From assembly GCF_003323745.1 (NCBI RefSeq), contig NZ_QOIL01000032.1:1-64000 (forward strand): a DNA stretch of 64,000 nucleotides, written 5' to 3'. This DNA comes from Sphaerisporangium album (GTDB lineage Bacteria; Actinomycetota; Actinomycetes; Streptosporangiales; Streptosporangiaceae). Shown one piece after another: positions 49,607 to 58,492 of the stretch. Each line of letters opens with the position of its first letter. Position 1 is the first letter of the stretch. The translations under genes were made by a program, and so were the position numbers. The notes under the pieces are model-generated. The model had not been told where the DNA came from. It was given only the letters and a program-made list of their open reading frames with translations, and ran no database searches.

Positions 49607-51331
49607 TCACTCGGTGTCGGGTTCGGGGGCGCCTCCCGCGCCGAGCAGGAAGTCGAAGTCGCAGCCCTCGTCCGCCTGCAGGATGTGCCGGTCGAACAGC
49701 GTGCCGTACCCGCGCCGGTAGACCGTCTCCGGCGGCGTCCAGGCGGCGCGGCGGCGGGCCAGCTCCTCCTCCGGGACGTCCAGGGAGAGGCGCCGGGCCT
49801 CGACGTCGAGCGTGACGGGGTCGCCGTCCCGGACGAGGGCCAGCGGGCCGCCCACGTGGGACTCGGGCGCGACGTGCAGCACGCAGGCGCCGTAGCTCGT
49901 GCCGCTCATCCGCGCGTCGGAGATGCGCAGCATGTCGCGGACGCCCGCCTTGAGCAGGCGTTCGGGGATGGGCATCATGCCGTGCTCGGGCATCCCGGGG
50001 CCGCCGCGCGGCCCCGCGCCGCGCAGGACGAGGACCGAGTCGGCGGTGATGGGCAGGCTCTCGTCGTCGAGGCGCCGCATCAGGTCCCGGTGACCGTCGA
50101 AGACGACGGCGGGGCCGGTGTGCCTCAGCAGCCGCGGGTCGGCGGCGACGTGCTTGATCACGGCCCCGGACGGCGCCAGGTTGCCGCGCAGGACGGCGAG
50201 CCCGCCCTCGGCCGACAGCGGGTCGTCCCGCGTCCGGATCACCTTGTCGTCGTAGACCTCCGCGCGGGCGAGCTCCTCGCGCAGGGGCCGGCCGGTCACC
50301 GTGGGCCGGTCGAGGTGGAGCAGGTCGGCGATGCGCGACAGCAGCCCCGGCAGGCCGCCGGCCAGGTAGAAGTCCTCCATGACGTAGGTGCCGCTCGGGC
50401 GCAGGTCGGCCAGGACGGGCACGCGGCGCGAGGCCTCGTCGAAGTGGTCCAGCGTGAGCGGCACGCCGCTGCGGCGGGCCATGGCGATCAGGTGGATCAC
50501 CGCGTTGGTCGACCCGCCGAGGGCGAGGACGGCCGTCACGGCGTCGGCGTACGCCTGCTCGCCGAGGATCGCGGAGGGGCGCAGGTCCTCCCAGGCCAGG
50601 TCGACGGCGCGCCTGCCGCTCGCGGCGGCCATGCGGCTGTGGGCGGAGGCCACCGCGGGGATCGAGGCGGCGCCGGGGAGCGTCATGCCGAGCACCTCGG
50701 CCACCGAGGTCATGGTGGAGGCGGTGCCCATCGTCATGCAGTGGCCGGGGGAGCGGGCGATGCCCTCCTCGACCCCGCTCATGACCTCGTCGCCGACCAG
50801 CCCGGCCCGCTTGTCGGCCCAGTACCGCCACATGTCGCTGCCGCTGCCGAGCACCTGGCCCCGGAAGCTGCCGGGGATCATCGGCCCCGCCGGCACGTAG
50901 ATCACCGGAAGGTCCATGCTGATGGCCCCCATGAGCAGGGCCGGGGTGGTCTTGTCGCACCCGCCCATGAGCACGGCGGCGTCCACGGGGTGCGAGCGCA
51001 GGAGCTCCTCGGTCTCCATGGCCAGCAGGTTGCGGTAGAGCATGGTCGTCGGCTTCTGGAACGTCTCCGAGAGCGACATGACCGGCAGCTCCACCGGGTA
51101 GCCGCCCGCCTGCCACACCCCGCGCTTCACGTCCTGCGCGCGCTCGCGCAGGTGGAGGTGGCAGGGGTTGAGCTCGCTCCAGGTGTTCAGGATGCCGATG
51201 ACGGGCTTGCCCAGGTGCTCCTCGGCGGACAGGCCGAGCTGGCGGGTCCTCGCGCGGTGGCTGAAGGACCGGAGACTTTCGGTGCCGTACCACCGGTGGC
51301 TTCTCAACTGCTCAGGGGTCAGACGCTGCAT
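49607..51331 (-). CDS. IlvD/Edd-family dehydratase, probable aldonate (L-arabonate-type) dehydratase
   Basis: 574-aa Fe-S enzyme that removes water from a sugar acid to give a 2-keto-3-deoxy acid. Cluster cysteines are C57 (NPCH), C125 (GGCDKTTP) and C198 (SPGHCMTMGTAST); Mg ligands are E89 (SLSETF) and D126/K127; the catalytic Ser lies in ARMSGTSYG. These sit two residues before the remembered Rhizobium L-arabinonate dehydratase positions (59, 127, 200), favouring the aldonate branch over branched-chain IlvD. The GATATATC operator is 16 bp upstream of ATG 51331. Its keto acid product would feed the 45004 enzyme. Confidence 0.92.
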   Translation of the reverse strand: MQRLTPEQLRSHRWYGTESLRSFSHRARTRQLGLSAEEHLGKPVIGILNTWSELNPCHLHLRERAQDVKRGVWQAGGYPVELPVMSLSETFQKPTTMLYRNLLAMETEELLRSHPVDAAVLMGGCDKTTPALLMGAISMDLPVIYVPAGPMIPGSFRGQVLGSGSDMWRYWADKRAGLVGDEVMSGVEEGIARSPGHCMTMGTASTMTSVAEVLGMTLPGAASIPAVASAHSRMAAASGRRAVDLAWEDLRPSAILGEQAYADAVTAVLALGGSTNAVIHLIAMARRSGVPLTLDHFDEASRRVPVLADLRPSGTYVMEDFYLAGGLPGLLSRIADLLHLDRPTVTGRPLREELARAEVYDDKVIRTRDDPLSAEGGLAVLRGNLAPSGAVIKHVAADPRLLRHTGPAVVFDGHRDLMRRLDDESLPITADSVLVLRGAGPRGGPGMPEHGMMPIPERLLKAGVRDMLRISDARMSGTSYGACVLHVAPESHVGGPLALVRDGDPVTLDVEARRLSLDVPEEELARRRAAWTPPETVYRRGYGTLFDRHILQADEGCDFDFLLGAGGAPEPDTE

Positions 51332-51346
51332 TGGTCACCTCGTATC

Positions 51347-51358
51347 CTGATATATCAC
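51347..51358. promoter_or_regulatory. GATATA-core operator at the aldonate dehydratase gene
   Basis: CTGATATATCAC contains the perfect palindrome TGATATATCA (51348-51357), 17 bp upstream of the dehydratase ATG. It shares its core with the sites at 44959 and 47423. Confidence 0.7.
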
Positions 51359-51459
51359 GGGTGACCGTCCGGCCGGCGTCGTGGGTGGGACCGTGGTGGC
51401 CGTGCGCCTTTCCGATCCGTGCGCCTTCTCCGGCTCTGTACGCTCCTTCGCGTCCTTCC

Positions 51460-52578
51460 CTAGCCGTTCGCCGCCCGCACGGCGTCGGCGAGCATGCCGT
51501 GACGGGCCGGGCCCGCCAGGCCCGCGTGGTACAGGTGGATCTCCTGGGCGCCCGCCTCGGCGAGCCGCCGCACGTGCGGGCCGATGTCCTCGTGGCGCAC
51601 CGGCGGCAGCACGGTGACGTACGCGCCCACCGCGACCTCGGCCGGGACCGCGTGGCGCGCGAGCCGCACCCGCTCGGTGGCCTCGGCCGTGACCGGCCAG
51701 GCCTGCACGACGACCGTCTCGGCGTCCTTGCCGGCGTCCGGCGTGAGTCCGGGGTTCGCGCCGGTGGCCCACGGGTCCGGGTTGCCGTGCAGGCTGACGC
51801 GCAGTCCGGGCAGCGCGGCGATCACCTGACGGCGCAGCGCGTCGGCCGCCTCGTGGCGTACGGCCAGCAGCGCGGCGGCGGTGCCGGGGTCCAGGTCGTG
51901 CTCGTGCGAGCGGACGGCGGCGCGCAGCTCGCGCGTGGCGCGCTCGGGGTCGACGCCGCGCGCCGCCCAGCCGGCCTGGCAGGCCGCGCAGCAGCAGACC
52001 GACAGCATGCGGCGCGCCCGCGGGTCGTACGCGCCGTCGGTCTTCTCGTGGTGGCCGCCGTGGTCGGTGCCGAGCTGGCCGCACGCCTCCAGCAGCACGC
52101 CCGCCAGGGGCAGGTCGCGGACGGTCTCGGCCGCGAGCGTGGCCGCGTACTCGCGCACCTCGGCATGGGAGGGGCACAGGGCCCACGGGTAGTGCTGCCC
52201 GAAGCAGTTGACGACGCTCACGTCCGGCGCGGCCTCGCCGACGCGCGAGCTGTGGGTCAGGACGATCCACGCGGTGACCGGCACCCCGGCGGCGGCCAGG
52301 ACGCGCGCGGCCGTGCCGAAGGAGTCGCGGTCGTCCATCCAGCCCGCGCCGTCCGGCACCAGGCGCCGTCCGGCCCAGGCCTCCTCGCGCACCGGCCGGT
52401 ACAGCGCGGCGTGCCTCGCGTCCACGTAGGCGTGTTCCGGATGCCAGGGGGTCGCCGCCCTCACCGTGTGATAGGCGCCGGCGAGGTTGACCCCGTCGAC
52501 GCCGAGTGCTTGTACCCGTCCGACGAACAGGGGATCGCCGACCACGTCCCACGGGTAGGCGTGTACGAGCACGCGCAT
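51460..52578 (-). CDS. Uncharacterised TIM-barrel-like protein with CCxAC motif
   Basis: 372-aa protein with no recognised family. The alternating beta/alpha pattern (MRVLVHAYPWDVVGDPLFVGRVQALGVDGVNLAGAYHTVR; VPVTAWIVLTHSSR; LAGVLLEACGQLG; VSLHGNPDPWATG; VVVQAWPV; EIHLYHAGL) resembles a TIM barrel of the glycoside hydrolase kind. A Cys cluster SVCCCAACQAGW near residue 195 could bind zinc or Fe. ATG 52578 follows GGAGGCGG; a longer frame to 52614 lacks such a site. It is codirectional with the dehydratase gene, with a 128-bp gap. Confidence 0.8.
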   Translation of the reverse strand: MRVLVHAYPWDVVGDPLFVGRVQALGVDGVNLAGAYHTVRAATPWHPEHAYVDARHAALYRPVREEAWAGRRLVPDGAGWMDDRDSFGTAARVLAAAGVPVTAWIVLTHSSRVGEAAPDVSVVNCFGQHYPWALCPSHAEVREYAATLAAETVRDLPLAGVLLEACGQLGTDHGGHHEKTDGAYDPRARRMLSVCCCAACQAGWAARGVDPERATRELRAAVRSHEHDLDPGTAAALLAVRHEAADALRRQVIAALPGLRVSLHGNPDPWATGANPGLTPDAGKDAETVVVQAWPVTAEATERVRLARHAVPAEVAVGAYVTVLPPVRHEDIGPHVRRLAEAGAQEIHLYHAGLAGPARHGMLADAVRAANG

Positions 52579-52678
52579 AGCCACCGCCTCCCCACCAGGG
52601 CCCTCACCCAACACAATGGCGCTGTTCAGGCATACCGACTGGACGGTGCGGCGTCAATGGGTTCGCGTGATCTCGTTG

Positions 52679-52718
52679 CGCGGCCCCCGGCAGACCCGTC
52701 CGGGTCGTGGGGGCCGCG
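52679..52718. other. Large two-tier hairpin in a divergent promoter region
   Basis: The outer stem CGCGGCCCCC (52679-52688)/GGGGGCCGCG (52709-52718) encloses an inner stem GACCCG (52693-52698)/CGGGTC (52701-52706). It lies 5' of both flanking genes, so it is not an ordinary terminator; it could act in a 5' leader. Confidence 0.6.
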
Positions 52719-52825
52719 TACGTAGAGTCAAGGGTGGGGCTCCATCTCGGGTGTGAGGCATGAAACCCACCTGCCCGGACAGTTAGGGGGGCGACCGCCG
52801 ACCGTCACTTGTGGGGGACGAAACG

Positions 52826-54340
52826 ATGGGACAGCAGGTAGCCAAGGAGCGGTTCTCCGAGGCCGAGTACGCGCGCTTCGGCCGCCGCCTCGAGGACTCC
52901 CTGGTCGCGCTGCGCGAGCTGCTCGCCAGGCCCGGGTTCGGCGCCGGGCCGGCGAGCGTCGGAGCCGAGCTGGAGTTCTTCCTGATCGGCGAGAACGGGC
53001 GGCCGCTGCGGCGCAACAAGGAGGTGCGCGACGCGGCGGGCGACGAGCGGGTCGTCCTGGAGCTCGGCAGCTTCAACCTGGAGGTCAACCTGACCCCGCT
53101 GCCCCTGGCCGGGCGGCCGTTCACGGCGATGGAGGACGAGGCGCGGCGGATGACGCTGCTGGTGGACGACGCCGCGCGCACGGTGGGCGGACGCGTCGTG
53201 CCCATCGGCATCCTGCCGACGCTCAACGAGTTCGACTTCACCCGGGACGCCATGAGCGACGAGGTGCGCTACCGCGCGCTCAGCCGGGGCATGCGCCGGG
53301 TGCGCGCGGAGCCGTTCCGCGTGCGCATCGACGGGGCCGAGCGGCTGGAGCTGGAGGTCGAGGACGTGATCCTCGAAAGCGCGAACACCTCCTGGCAGAT
53401 CCACCTGCGCACGCCGCCCGGCGACTTCGCCCGCGTCTACAACGCCGCGCAGCTCGCCATCGGCCCGGTGCTCGCGGTCAGCGGCAACTCCCCGTCCTTC
53501 CTCGGCCGCGACCTGTGGGAGGAGACGCGGATCGCGTTGTTCGAGGCGTCGGCCGACGACCGCGACATGGAGCGGCCCTGGCGCGTGGACGGCCGGGTCA
53601 GCTTCGGCTCCGGCTGGTTGCAGGGCGGCGCCGAGGAGCTGTTCGAGCAGAGCGTCCGCGAGTACGAGCCGGTCATGCCCGTGATGGACGAGGAGGACCC
53701 GCTGGAGGCCGTCCGCGCCGGCGGCCTGCCCCGGCTGGCCGAGCTACGGCTCCACCAGGGGACGGTGTGGCAGTGGAACCGGCCCGTCTACGACCCGGCG
53801 GACGGCGGGCACCTGCGCGTCGAGCTGCGGGCCCTGCCCGCGGGACCGACCTGCGCCGACATGGTGGCCAACGCGGCGTTCCTGCTCGGGCTGGTGGCGG
53901 CGTCGGCGGCCGCGCCCGGCTGGATCGACGGCTTCCCCTTCGCCGACGCCTACCGCAACTTCTACCGGGCCGCGCGCGCCGGGCTCTCGGCCGAGCTGGC
54001 CTGGCCGGGGCGCGCCGAGCCCGTGCCGGCCGCCGAGCTGGTCCTGGACCTGCTGCCGGTGGCCCGCGAGGGACTCGTCGCGGCGGGGGTGGACGGCGGC
54101 GAGGCGGACGAGCGCCTGGCGGTCGTCCGCGAGCGGGTGCGGACGGGGCGTACCGGGGCGGCCTGGCAGCGCCGCGCGCTGGCGGCGCTGGGGGACGAGC
54201 CGGGCGCCCGTGCCGCCATGCTGGCGCGCTACCAGGAGCTCGCCTTCACCGAGGAGCCCGTGCACACGTGGCCGGACGTGACGCCGGGCCTGCCGGAGGG
54301 CGAGAAGCGGGACGAGGCGGCGGACGTGACGGTGGCGTGA
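52826..54340 (+). CDS. Glutamate-cysteine ligase-like (GCS2) family enzyme
   Basis: 504-aa ATP-dependent carboxylate-amine ligase-like protein. Seen: VGAELEFFLIGENGRPLRRNKEV, ELGSFNLEVNLTPLPLAG, LPTLNEFDFT, SWQIHLRTPPGDFARVYNAAQLAIGPVLAVSGNSPSFLGRDLWEETRIALFE and HLRVELRALPAGPTCADMVANAAFL, all typical of the GCS2 family. Actinomycetes often carry several; this one is not next to mycothiol or ergothioneine genes, so the exact ligation is unknown. ATG 52826 with GGGGGA upstream is preferred to GTG 52811. Confidence 0.88.
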   Translation: MGQQVAKERFSEAEYARFGRRLEDSLVALRELLARPGFGAGPASVGAELEFFLIGENGRPLRRNKEVRDAAGDERVVLELGSFNLEVNLTPLPLAGRPFTAMEDEARRMTLLVDDAARTVGGRVVPIGILPTLNEFDFTRDAMSDEVRYRALSRGMRRVRAEPFRVRIDGAERLELEVEDVILESANTSWQIHLRTPPGDFARVYNAAQLAIGPVLAVSGNSPSFLGRDLWEETRIALFEASADDRDMERPWRVDGRVSFGSGWLQGGAEELFEQSVREYEPVMPVMDEEDPLEAVRAGGLPRLAELRLHQGTVWQWNRPVYDPADGGHLRVELRALPAGPTCADMVANAAFLLGLVAASAAAPGWIDGFPFADAYRNFYRAARAGLSAELAWPGRAEPVPAAELVLDLLPVAREGLVAAGVDGGEADERLAVVRERVRTGRTGAAWQRRALAALGDEPGARAAMLARYQELAFTEEPVHTWPDVTPGLPEGEKRDEAADVTVA

Positions 54341-54361
54341 CGGGGGAGCGGGGCCGCGTGG

Positions 54362-54411
54362 ACCGGGGCGCGGGTACGGCGGCGGCCGGGGTGCCCGCCG
54401 CGAGCCCCGGT
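54362..54411. terminator. Composite GC-rich hairpin between convergent genes
   Basis: ACCGGGGC (54362-54369)/GCCCCGGT (54404-54411) encloses an inner GCGGCGG (54379-54385)/CCGCCGC (54395-54401) stem. It is just past the ligase stop and ahead of the leftward CbiX-like stop. Confidence 0.5.
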
Positions 54412-54434
54412 GCGAGGACGTCCCCTCCGGTCGC

Positions 54435-55280
54435 CTAGGGCTGGTCGGGTTCGACGCCGGTGAGCGAGCTTCCGTAGCTGAGCGCGACGAGCTGGGCGAC
54501 CGCGCTGTGCGCGCCGATGGGCTCGGAGCATCCGGCGCCCACCGACTCGGCGGCTTTCGTGATCTTCAGCGGGTCGATCTCCGGCCCGATCAGGAAGGGA
54601 GCGAGCGCCAGGCGGGAGGCGCCGATGTTGCGCAGTCGCTGCGCCGCGTCCCCGACGCCGGGCGAGGCGTCCAGCGATGCGGCGACCACGGGCAGGGTGA
54701 GCCGCGCGGCCAGCAGGACGACCGTCGCGTCCGCCGCGCGCACGGCCTCCTGGCCGCCGACCGTCGCCACGATGATCCCGTCCACCGGGGCGGCGATGTT
54801 GAACAGGCGCATGCGGTCGGCGCGGGCGAGCCCGCCCTCGGCGAGCTTGACGTGCAGCGCCTCGGCCAGCATCGGATGCGGCCCGAGAGGGTCGGCGATG
54901 GTGGTCATGACGTCGCTTTCGGCGACGGCCTCGCGGATGGCCCGGTACACCTGCTGGTGAGGGCCGGTGACCAGGGGGACGACGATGGCGGCTGGCGATC
55001 CGGCGGGCCGTTTGGCGGCGCATTCGGTGAGCGTCTCGGCCAGGCTTGTCTTGGTGTCGCCCAGATGGATCAGGCGCACGTCGAGCTGCGGGTGGTCGAC
55101 GCTGACGATGGTCTTGACGGCCGCCGGGACGTCGCCGCCGGCGCCGGGCGCGGCCAGCACGAGCGCGGGCGCGTCCGGAGGCAGATGCGCGGGCACCGGG
55201 CGCCGGTGCCTGCCGGAGCTGGTCCGGAACGAGCGCTCGCGGACCGGAAGCTCCTGTGGGACGTGGTGACCATCGTTCAC
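54435..55280 (-). CDS. CbiX/sirohydrochlorin chelatase-like protein, catalytic His motif lost
   Basis: 281-aa two-lobed protein of the CbiX family (siroheme/cobalamin metal insertion). Preserved features are IHLGDTKTSLAETL, VVPLVTGPHQQVYRAI (second-lobe His retained) and LAPFLIGPEIDPL. The N-terminal His of the usual AHGSR motif is missing: the segment reads LVLAAPGAGGD (residues 41-50). It may thus be a non-chelating paralogue or bind a different ligand. GTG 55280 is preferred; the frame extends to 55526 through promoter-like sequence. No other siroheme gene is nearby. Confidence 0.78.
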   Translation of the reverse strand: MNDGHHVPQELPVRERSFRTSSGRHRRPVPAHLPPDAPALVLAAPGAGGDVPAAVKTIVSVDHPQLDVRLIHLGDTKTSLAETLTECAAKRPAGSPAAIVVPLVTGPHQQVYRAIREAVAESDVMTTIADPLGPHPMLAEALHVKLAEGGLARADRMRLFNIAAPVDGIIVATVGGQEAVRAADATVVLLAARLTLPVVAASLDASPGVGDAAQRLRNIGASRLALAPFLIGPEIDPLKITKAAESVGAGCSEPIGAHSAVAQLVALSYGSSLTGVEPDQP

Positions 55281-55540
55281 ATCGGCGGATTTTACGGGGT
55301 ATGAGGCAAAAGTTAAGTCTGATTCGTGCCGACGCGCGGGCGGCAATCGATCTTTCTCCCACGAGATCACTGACATATTGGGGCTCGATCGTCCAGACGG
55401 TACCAACGGACCGTAATCATTCGAGATCATCGCAGGGGCGGTGAGCCCGCCCCGCGTGGCGCGGCGCGCCGTACCGCTGACAGTGCCTCGTGTGGCCGAC
55501 GGGAAAGTTTTTGCCCCGCCGGCCACGCCGCGTGGCGTCG

Positions 55541-56017
55541 TCAGTGCACGGGATGAGCCGCCCTGAGGAGCTGGAGCAACTCAAGCCCCGCGACGAGCAG
55601 CACCGAGAGGCCGGCCAGCGCGTAGAGCACCGGATGCCTCGGAGGGACGAGGGAGCGCCGCGTGGCCGCCGCGGGAGGAACCGCGGGCGGCTCGGGCGCC
55701 GCCATGATCGGCTCACCGCCCGCCACGGGCTCCGGGAGGGGCAGCGTGGCACGCGTGGAGGTGAGGCGGATCTCCGGATGTCGGGAGAGATAGCCGCGGG
55801 GGAAGATCTTGACGTCGATGTCGCCGCAGCCGGGGCACCACGTGCCCGACCAGGGTGGCTGGACCAGCACCCCGGCGAGGGACCAGACCTCCACCGCGTT
55901 GCCGTGGCGGTCGGTGAGATGCCGGACGGTGTAATCCTCTTCCCAGACCATGAGGCAACGCGGGCACTCGAAGGGCCAGGTTTCGCGAGTGCTGTAGCCA
56001 TCGTGCACGAGGACCAC
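55541..56017 (-). CDS. Zinc-ribbon membrane protein, unknown function
   Basis: 158-aa protein. The N-terminal domain has two CxxC knuckles (FECPRC and WCPGCG, about 45 residues apart) for a structural zinc. An Ala/Pro-rich linker and one C-terminal transmembrane helix (PVLYALAGLSVLLVAGLELLQLL) follow. Domain 1 faces the cytosol if the helix is a tail anchor. The start is GTG 56017. A 260-bp region without a gene (55281-55540) separates it from the CbiX-like gene downstream on the same strand. Confidence 0.75.
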   Translation of the reverse strand: MVLVHDGYSTRETWPFECPRCLMVWEEDYTVRHLTDRHGNAVEVWSLAGVLVQPPWSGTWCPGCGDIDVKIFPRGYLSRHPEIRLTSTRATLPLPEPVAGGEPIMAAPEPPAVPPAAATRRSLVPPRHPVLYALAGLSVLLVAGLELLQLLRAAHPVH

Positions 56018-56063
56018 CCCCAGAACGCGCCGTGAGTAGGCTCGCCCGCTTCGAGTGTGTGCG

Positions 56064-57329
56064 TCACCGGGGTTGATCGCAAGACCCGATACCGATACGT
56101 CCGGTATCGAGGCGTTCGCGCCTTGTCACGTCCAAGGTCGTCCGCATCGTCGCCACGACGAAGAGCGCCACCAGGGCGCAGACCGTCATCACCAGCGCCA
56201 TGGCCGTCGCCGCGCGGTCGCCGCCGATCCCCGCCAGCGGCGCGGTGATCGCCCCCGCCGTGAACTGCGCGGCGGCCAGGAACACCGCGGCGGTCCCCGC
56301 GGCCCGGGGCGCCCGCCCGAGGGCCAGCGCGCACGCGTTGCCGAGCACCAGCCCGAGGGACGCCGCCGCGGCCAGCAGCGACAGCAGGCAGGCGACGAGC
56401 GTGAGCGCGCCGGTCAGCGCGAGCCCGCACAGGATGGCCGAGGCCGCGAGCAGCACGGTCAGGCCGGCCTCCAGCAGCCGGTGGGGCGTGTGGCGGTACA
56501 CCAGATGGGCGTTGGCCGTGGCGACCAGCGCGAGCGCCAGCGCGTAGACGGCGAGGACCAGCGAGAACGCCTCGGTCGACAGGCCGAACAGGGTGCGCAG
56601 CACGAAGGGCGACGCGGCCAGGTACGCCGTCAGCGCGCCGAAGGCCAGGGCGAAGGCCAGCGCGTACGCGAGGAACGGACGGTCCAGCAGGAGGCCGCGC
56701 ACCGACGCGCCGGGCTCCCGCACCGGCCGGCGCCGCCCGGGCGGCGTCTCGGGAACGGCCACGAGCGCGGCCGCGAGCATCAGCAGGGTCAGCGCCGCCA
56801 GCGCCCAGAAGACGGCGCGCCAGCCCGCGGTGGCGGCCACGATGCCGCCCACGAGCGGCGCCACGACGGGCGCGACGCCGAGGACGGTCATCATGAGGCC
56901 GAAGACGCGGGCCGCCTCCCGGCCCTCGGCGGCGTCGGAGACGACGGCGCGGGCGATCACGAGGCACGCCGCGCCGGTGATGCCCTGGACGAACCGCGCG
57001 CCGATCAGCGTGCCGAGGTCCGGGGCGAGGGCGCAGGCCGCGCCGGACGCCGCGCACAGGGCCAGGCAGGGGACCAGCGTGGCACGGCGGCCGTACCGGT
57101 CCGACAGCGCGCCGGTCACGAACAGGCCCGCGGCCATCCCGAGCAGCAGCGCGGTGATCGTGAGCTGCACGCCGGCGGGAGTGGTGCGCAGGTCGCGGGC
57201 GATGGCCGGGAGGCCCGGCAGGTACATGTCGGCGGCGAACGGCGGGAACGCCGACAGCAGGCCGAGCGCGGCCACCGGCAGCGGGGCCAGGGCCGCCCGC
57301 CTGAGCGGGGTGACGGTCGTTGCGGACAT
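56064..57329 (-). CDS. Bcr/CflA-family MFS efflux transporter
   Basis: 421-aa, about 12 transmembrane helices. Seen: LLSAFPPFAADMYLPGLPAIARDL, motif A GALSDRYGRRATLVPCLAL, ARFVQGITGAACLVIARAVVSD (motif C) and FWALAALTLLMLAAALVAVPETP. The family exports drugs such as bicyclomycin or chloramphenicol. ATG 57329 follows GGAGTC; an in-frame start at 57350 is weaker. No regulator is adjacent. Confidence 0.9.
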   Translation of the reverse strand: MSATTVTPLRRAALAPLPVAALGLLSAFPPFAADMYLPGLPAIARDLRTTPAGVQLTITALLLGMAAGLFVTGALSDRYGRRATLVPCLALCAASGAACALAPDLGTLIGARFVQGITGAACLVIARAVVSDAAEGREAARVFGLMMTVLGVAPVVAPLVGGIVAATAGWRAVFWALAALTLLMLAAALVAVPETPPGRRRPVREPGASVRGLLLDRPFLAYALAFALAFGALTAYLAASPFVLRTLFGLSTEAFSLVLAVYALALALVATANAHLVYRHTPHRLLEAGLTVLLAASAILCGLALTGALTLVACLLSLLAAAASLGLVLGNACALALGRAPRAAGTAAVFLAAAQFTAGAITAPLAGIGGDRAATAMALVMTVCALVALFVVATMRTTLDVTRRERLDTGRIGIGSCDQPR

Positions 57330-57476
57330 GGCGACTCCATCGGGCGGCACGGCGCGCGCCGCCGGACGGCACCGGCAGGGCCCCTCGCGGTGTCCCTGAC
57401 CAGGGTCGATGCCGTTATGCGCCCACAGTACGCCTTCGGCCGGGCCGCGGCGGAGCCCGGGATCGCCGGGACCGCC

Positions 57477-58358
57477 TCAGGCGGCCGGCCCGGGCGCCGA
57501 TGGGCCCGCCGGATCGGCCTCGGGCGTCCGCGCGGCCACCCGGCCGAGACCGCCGACCGACCACACCCCGCCGCCATCGCCTTCCGCCTTCGGCGTGCCG
57601 GGCCGCCAGTCCACGATGTAGACCACCCCGGGCTCGATGAGCGACAGGCCGTCGAACAACTGCTCGACCTCCGCCTTGGTGCGCAACTGGTCGCGGCGCG
57701 GGCCGCCGGAGACCATGCCGTCGTCCTGGAAGAGGGCCGCGAGCTTGGCGGTGGTCTCGGGGCACAGGTCCGAGACGCTGTGGGCGATGGCGAGGTAGCT
57801 GCCCGGGGCGACGGCCTCGCGGAACTCGCGGACGATGGCGCGCGCCGCCGCGTCGTCGGGGATCACGACCAGCGTGAACAGGATCAGGATCGCGACCGGC
57901 TGGTCGAGGTCGATCAGCTCGGTGAGGCGGGGGTGCTTCAGGAGTGCGCGGGGGTCGCGCATGTCGGCCTCGATGACGGCCGTGCACGAGTCGTCGCCCG
58001 TCAGCAGGGCCTGGGCGTGCTGGACGACCATCGGGTCGTTGTCGACGTACACCACCCGGGATCCGGGGGCCACCGCCCTGGCGATCTCGTGCACGTTGCC
58101 CTGGGCGGGAAGGCCGCAGCCGACGTCGATGAACTGCCGGATCCCGGCCGCGGCGAGGTGGCGCACCACGCGTTCCAGGAACCTGCGTCCCTCACGGCAC
58201 ATCAGGGGCAGCTCGGGCGCGATCTTCAGGGCGAGCCGCGCGACCCGCCTGTCGGCGGCGAAGTTGTCCTTGCCGCCCATGTAGTAGTCGTAGACGCGGG
58301 CCTCGTTGGGGATCGTCGGATCGAACCCCAGAGGCTTGTGCCCCGCGTGCGCCGTCAT
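57477..58358 (-). CDS. DUF574-type SAM-dependent methyltransferase
   Basis: 293-aa protein of the actinomycete methyltransferase family formerly DUF574. Seen: PNEARVYDYYMGGKDNFAADR, the SAM-binding FIDVGCGLPAQGNVHEIARA, VVYVDNDPMVVQHAQALL and LILFTLVVIPDDAAA. Substrates of this abundant family are unknown. ATG 58358 has GGAGGTGGG upstream. The C-terminal tail of about 25 residues is Ala/Gly/Pro-rich. Confidence 0.92.
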   Translation of the reverse strand: MTAHAGHKPLGFDPTIPNEARVYDYYMGGKDNFAADRRVARLALKIAPELPLMCREGRRFLERVVRHLAAAGIRQFIDVGCGLPAQGNVHEIARAVAPGSRVVYVDNDPMVVQHAQALLTGDDSCTAVIEADMRDPRALLKHPRLTELIDLDQPVAILILFTLVVIPDDAAARAIVREFREAVAPGSYLAIAHSVSDLCPETTAKLAALFQDDGMVSGGPRRDQLRTKAEVEQLFDGLSLIEPGVVYIVDWRPGTPKAEGDGGGVWSVGGLGRVAARTPEADPAGPSAPGPAA

Positions 58359-58492
58359 GTTCCCACCTCCACCGGGAATGCCGATGTTAACGCTGGTGGG
58401 GGGAGGTCGAGGCCGTTCTTTCCTCAAATGAGATGAGATGGGACGAAGAAGGTTTTCTCCGGCGTATGCCCGGTGCGATGGCCCACCTGGGT

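Noticed and set aside
52679-52718. Hairpin as a terminator
   Set aside because: It lies between divergent starts, so no transcript from a flanking gene would end there.
55281-55540. Cobalamin riboswitch ahead of the CbiX-like gene
   Set aside because: I see no recognisable riboswitch core and only a moderately AT-rich spacer.
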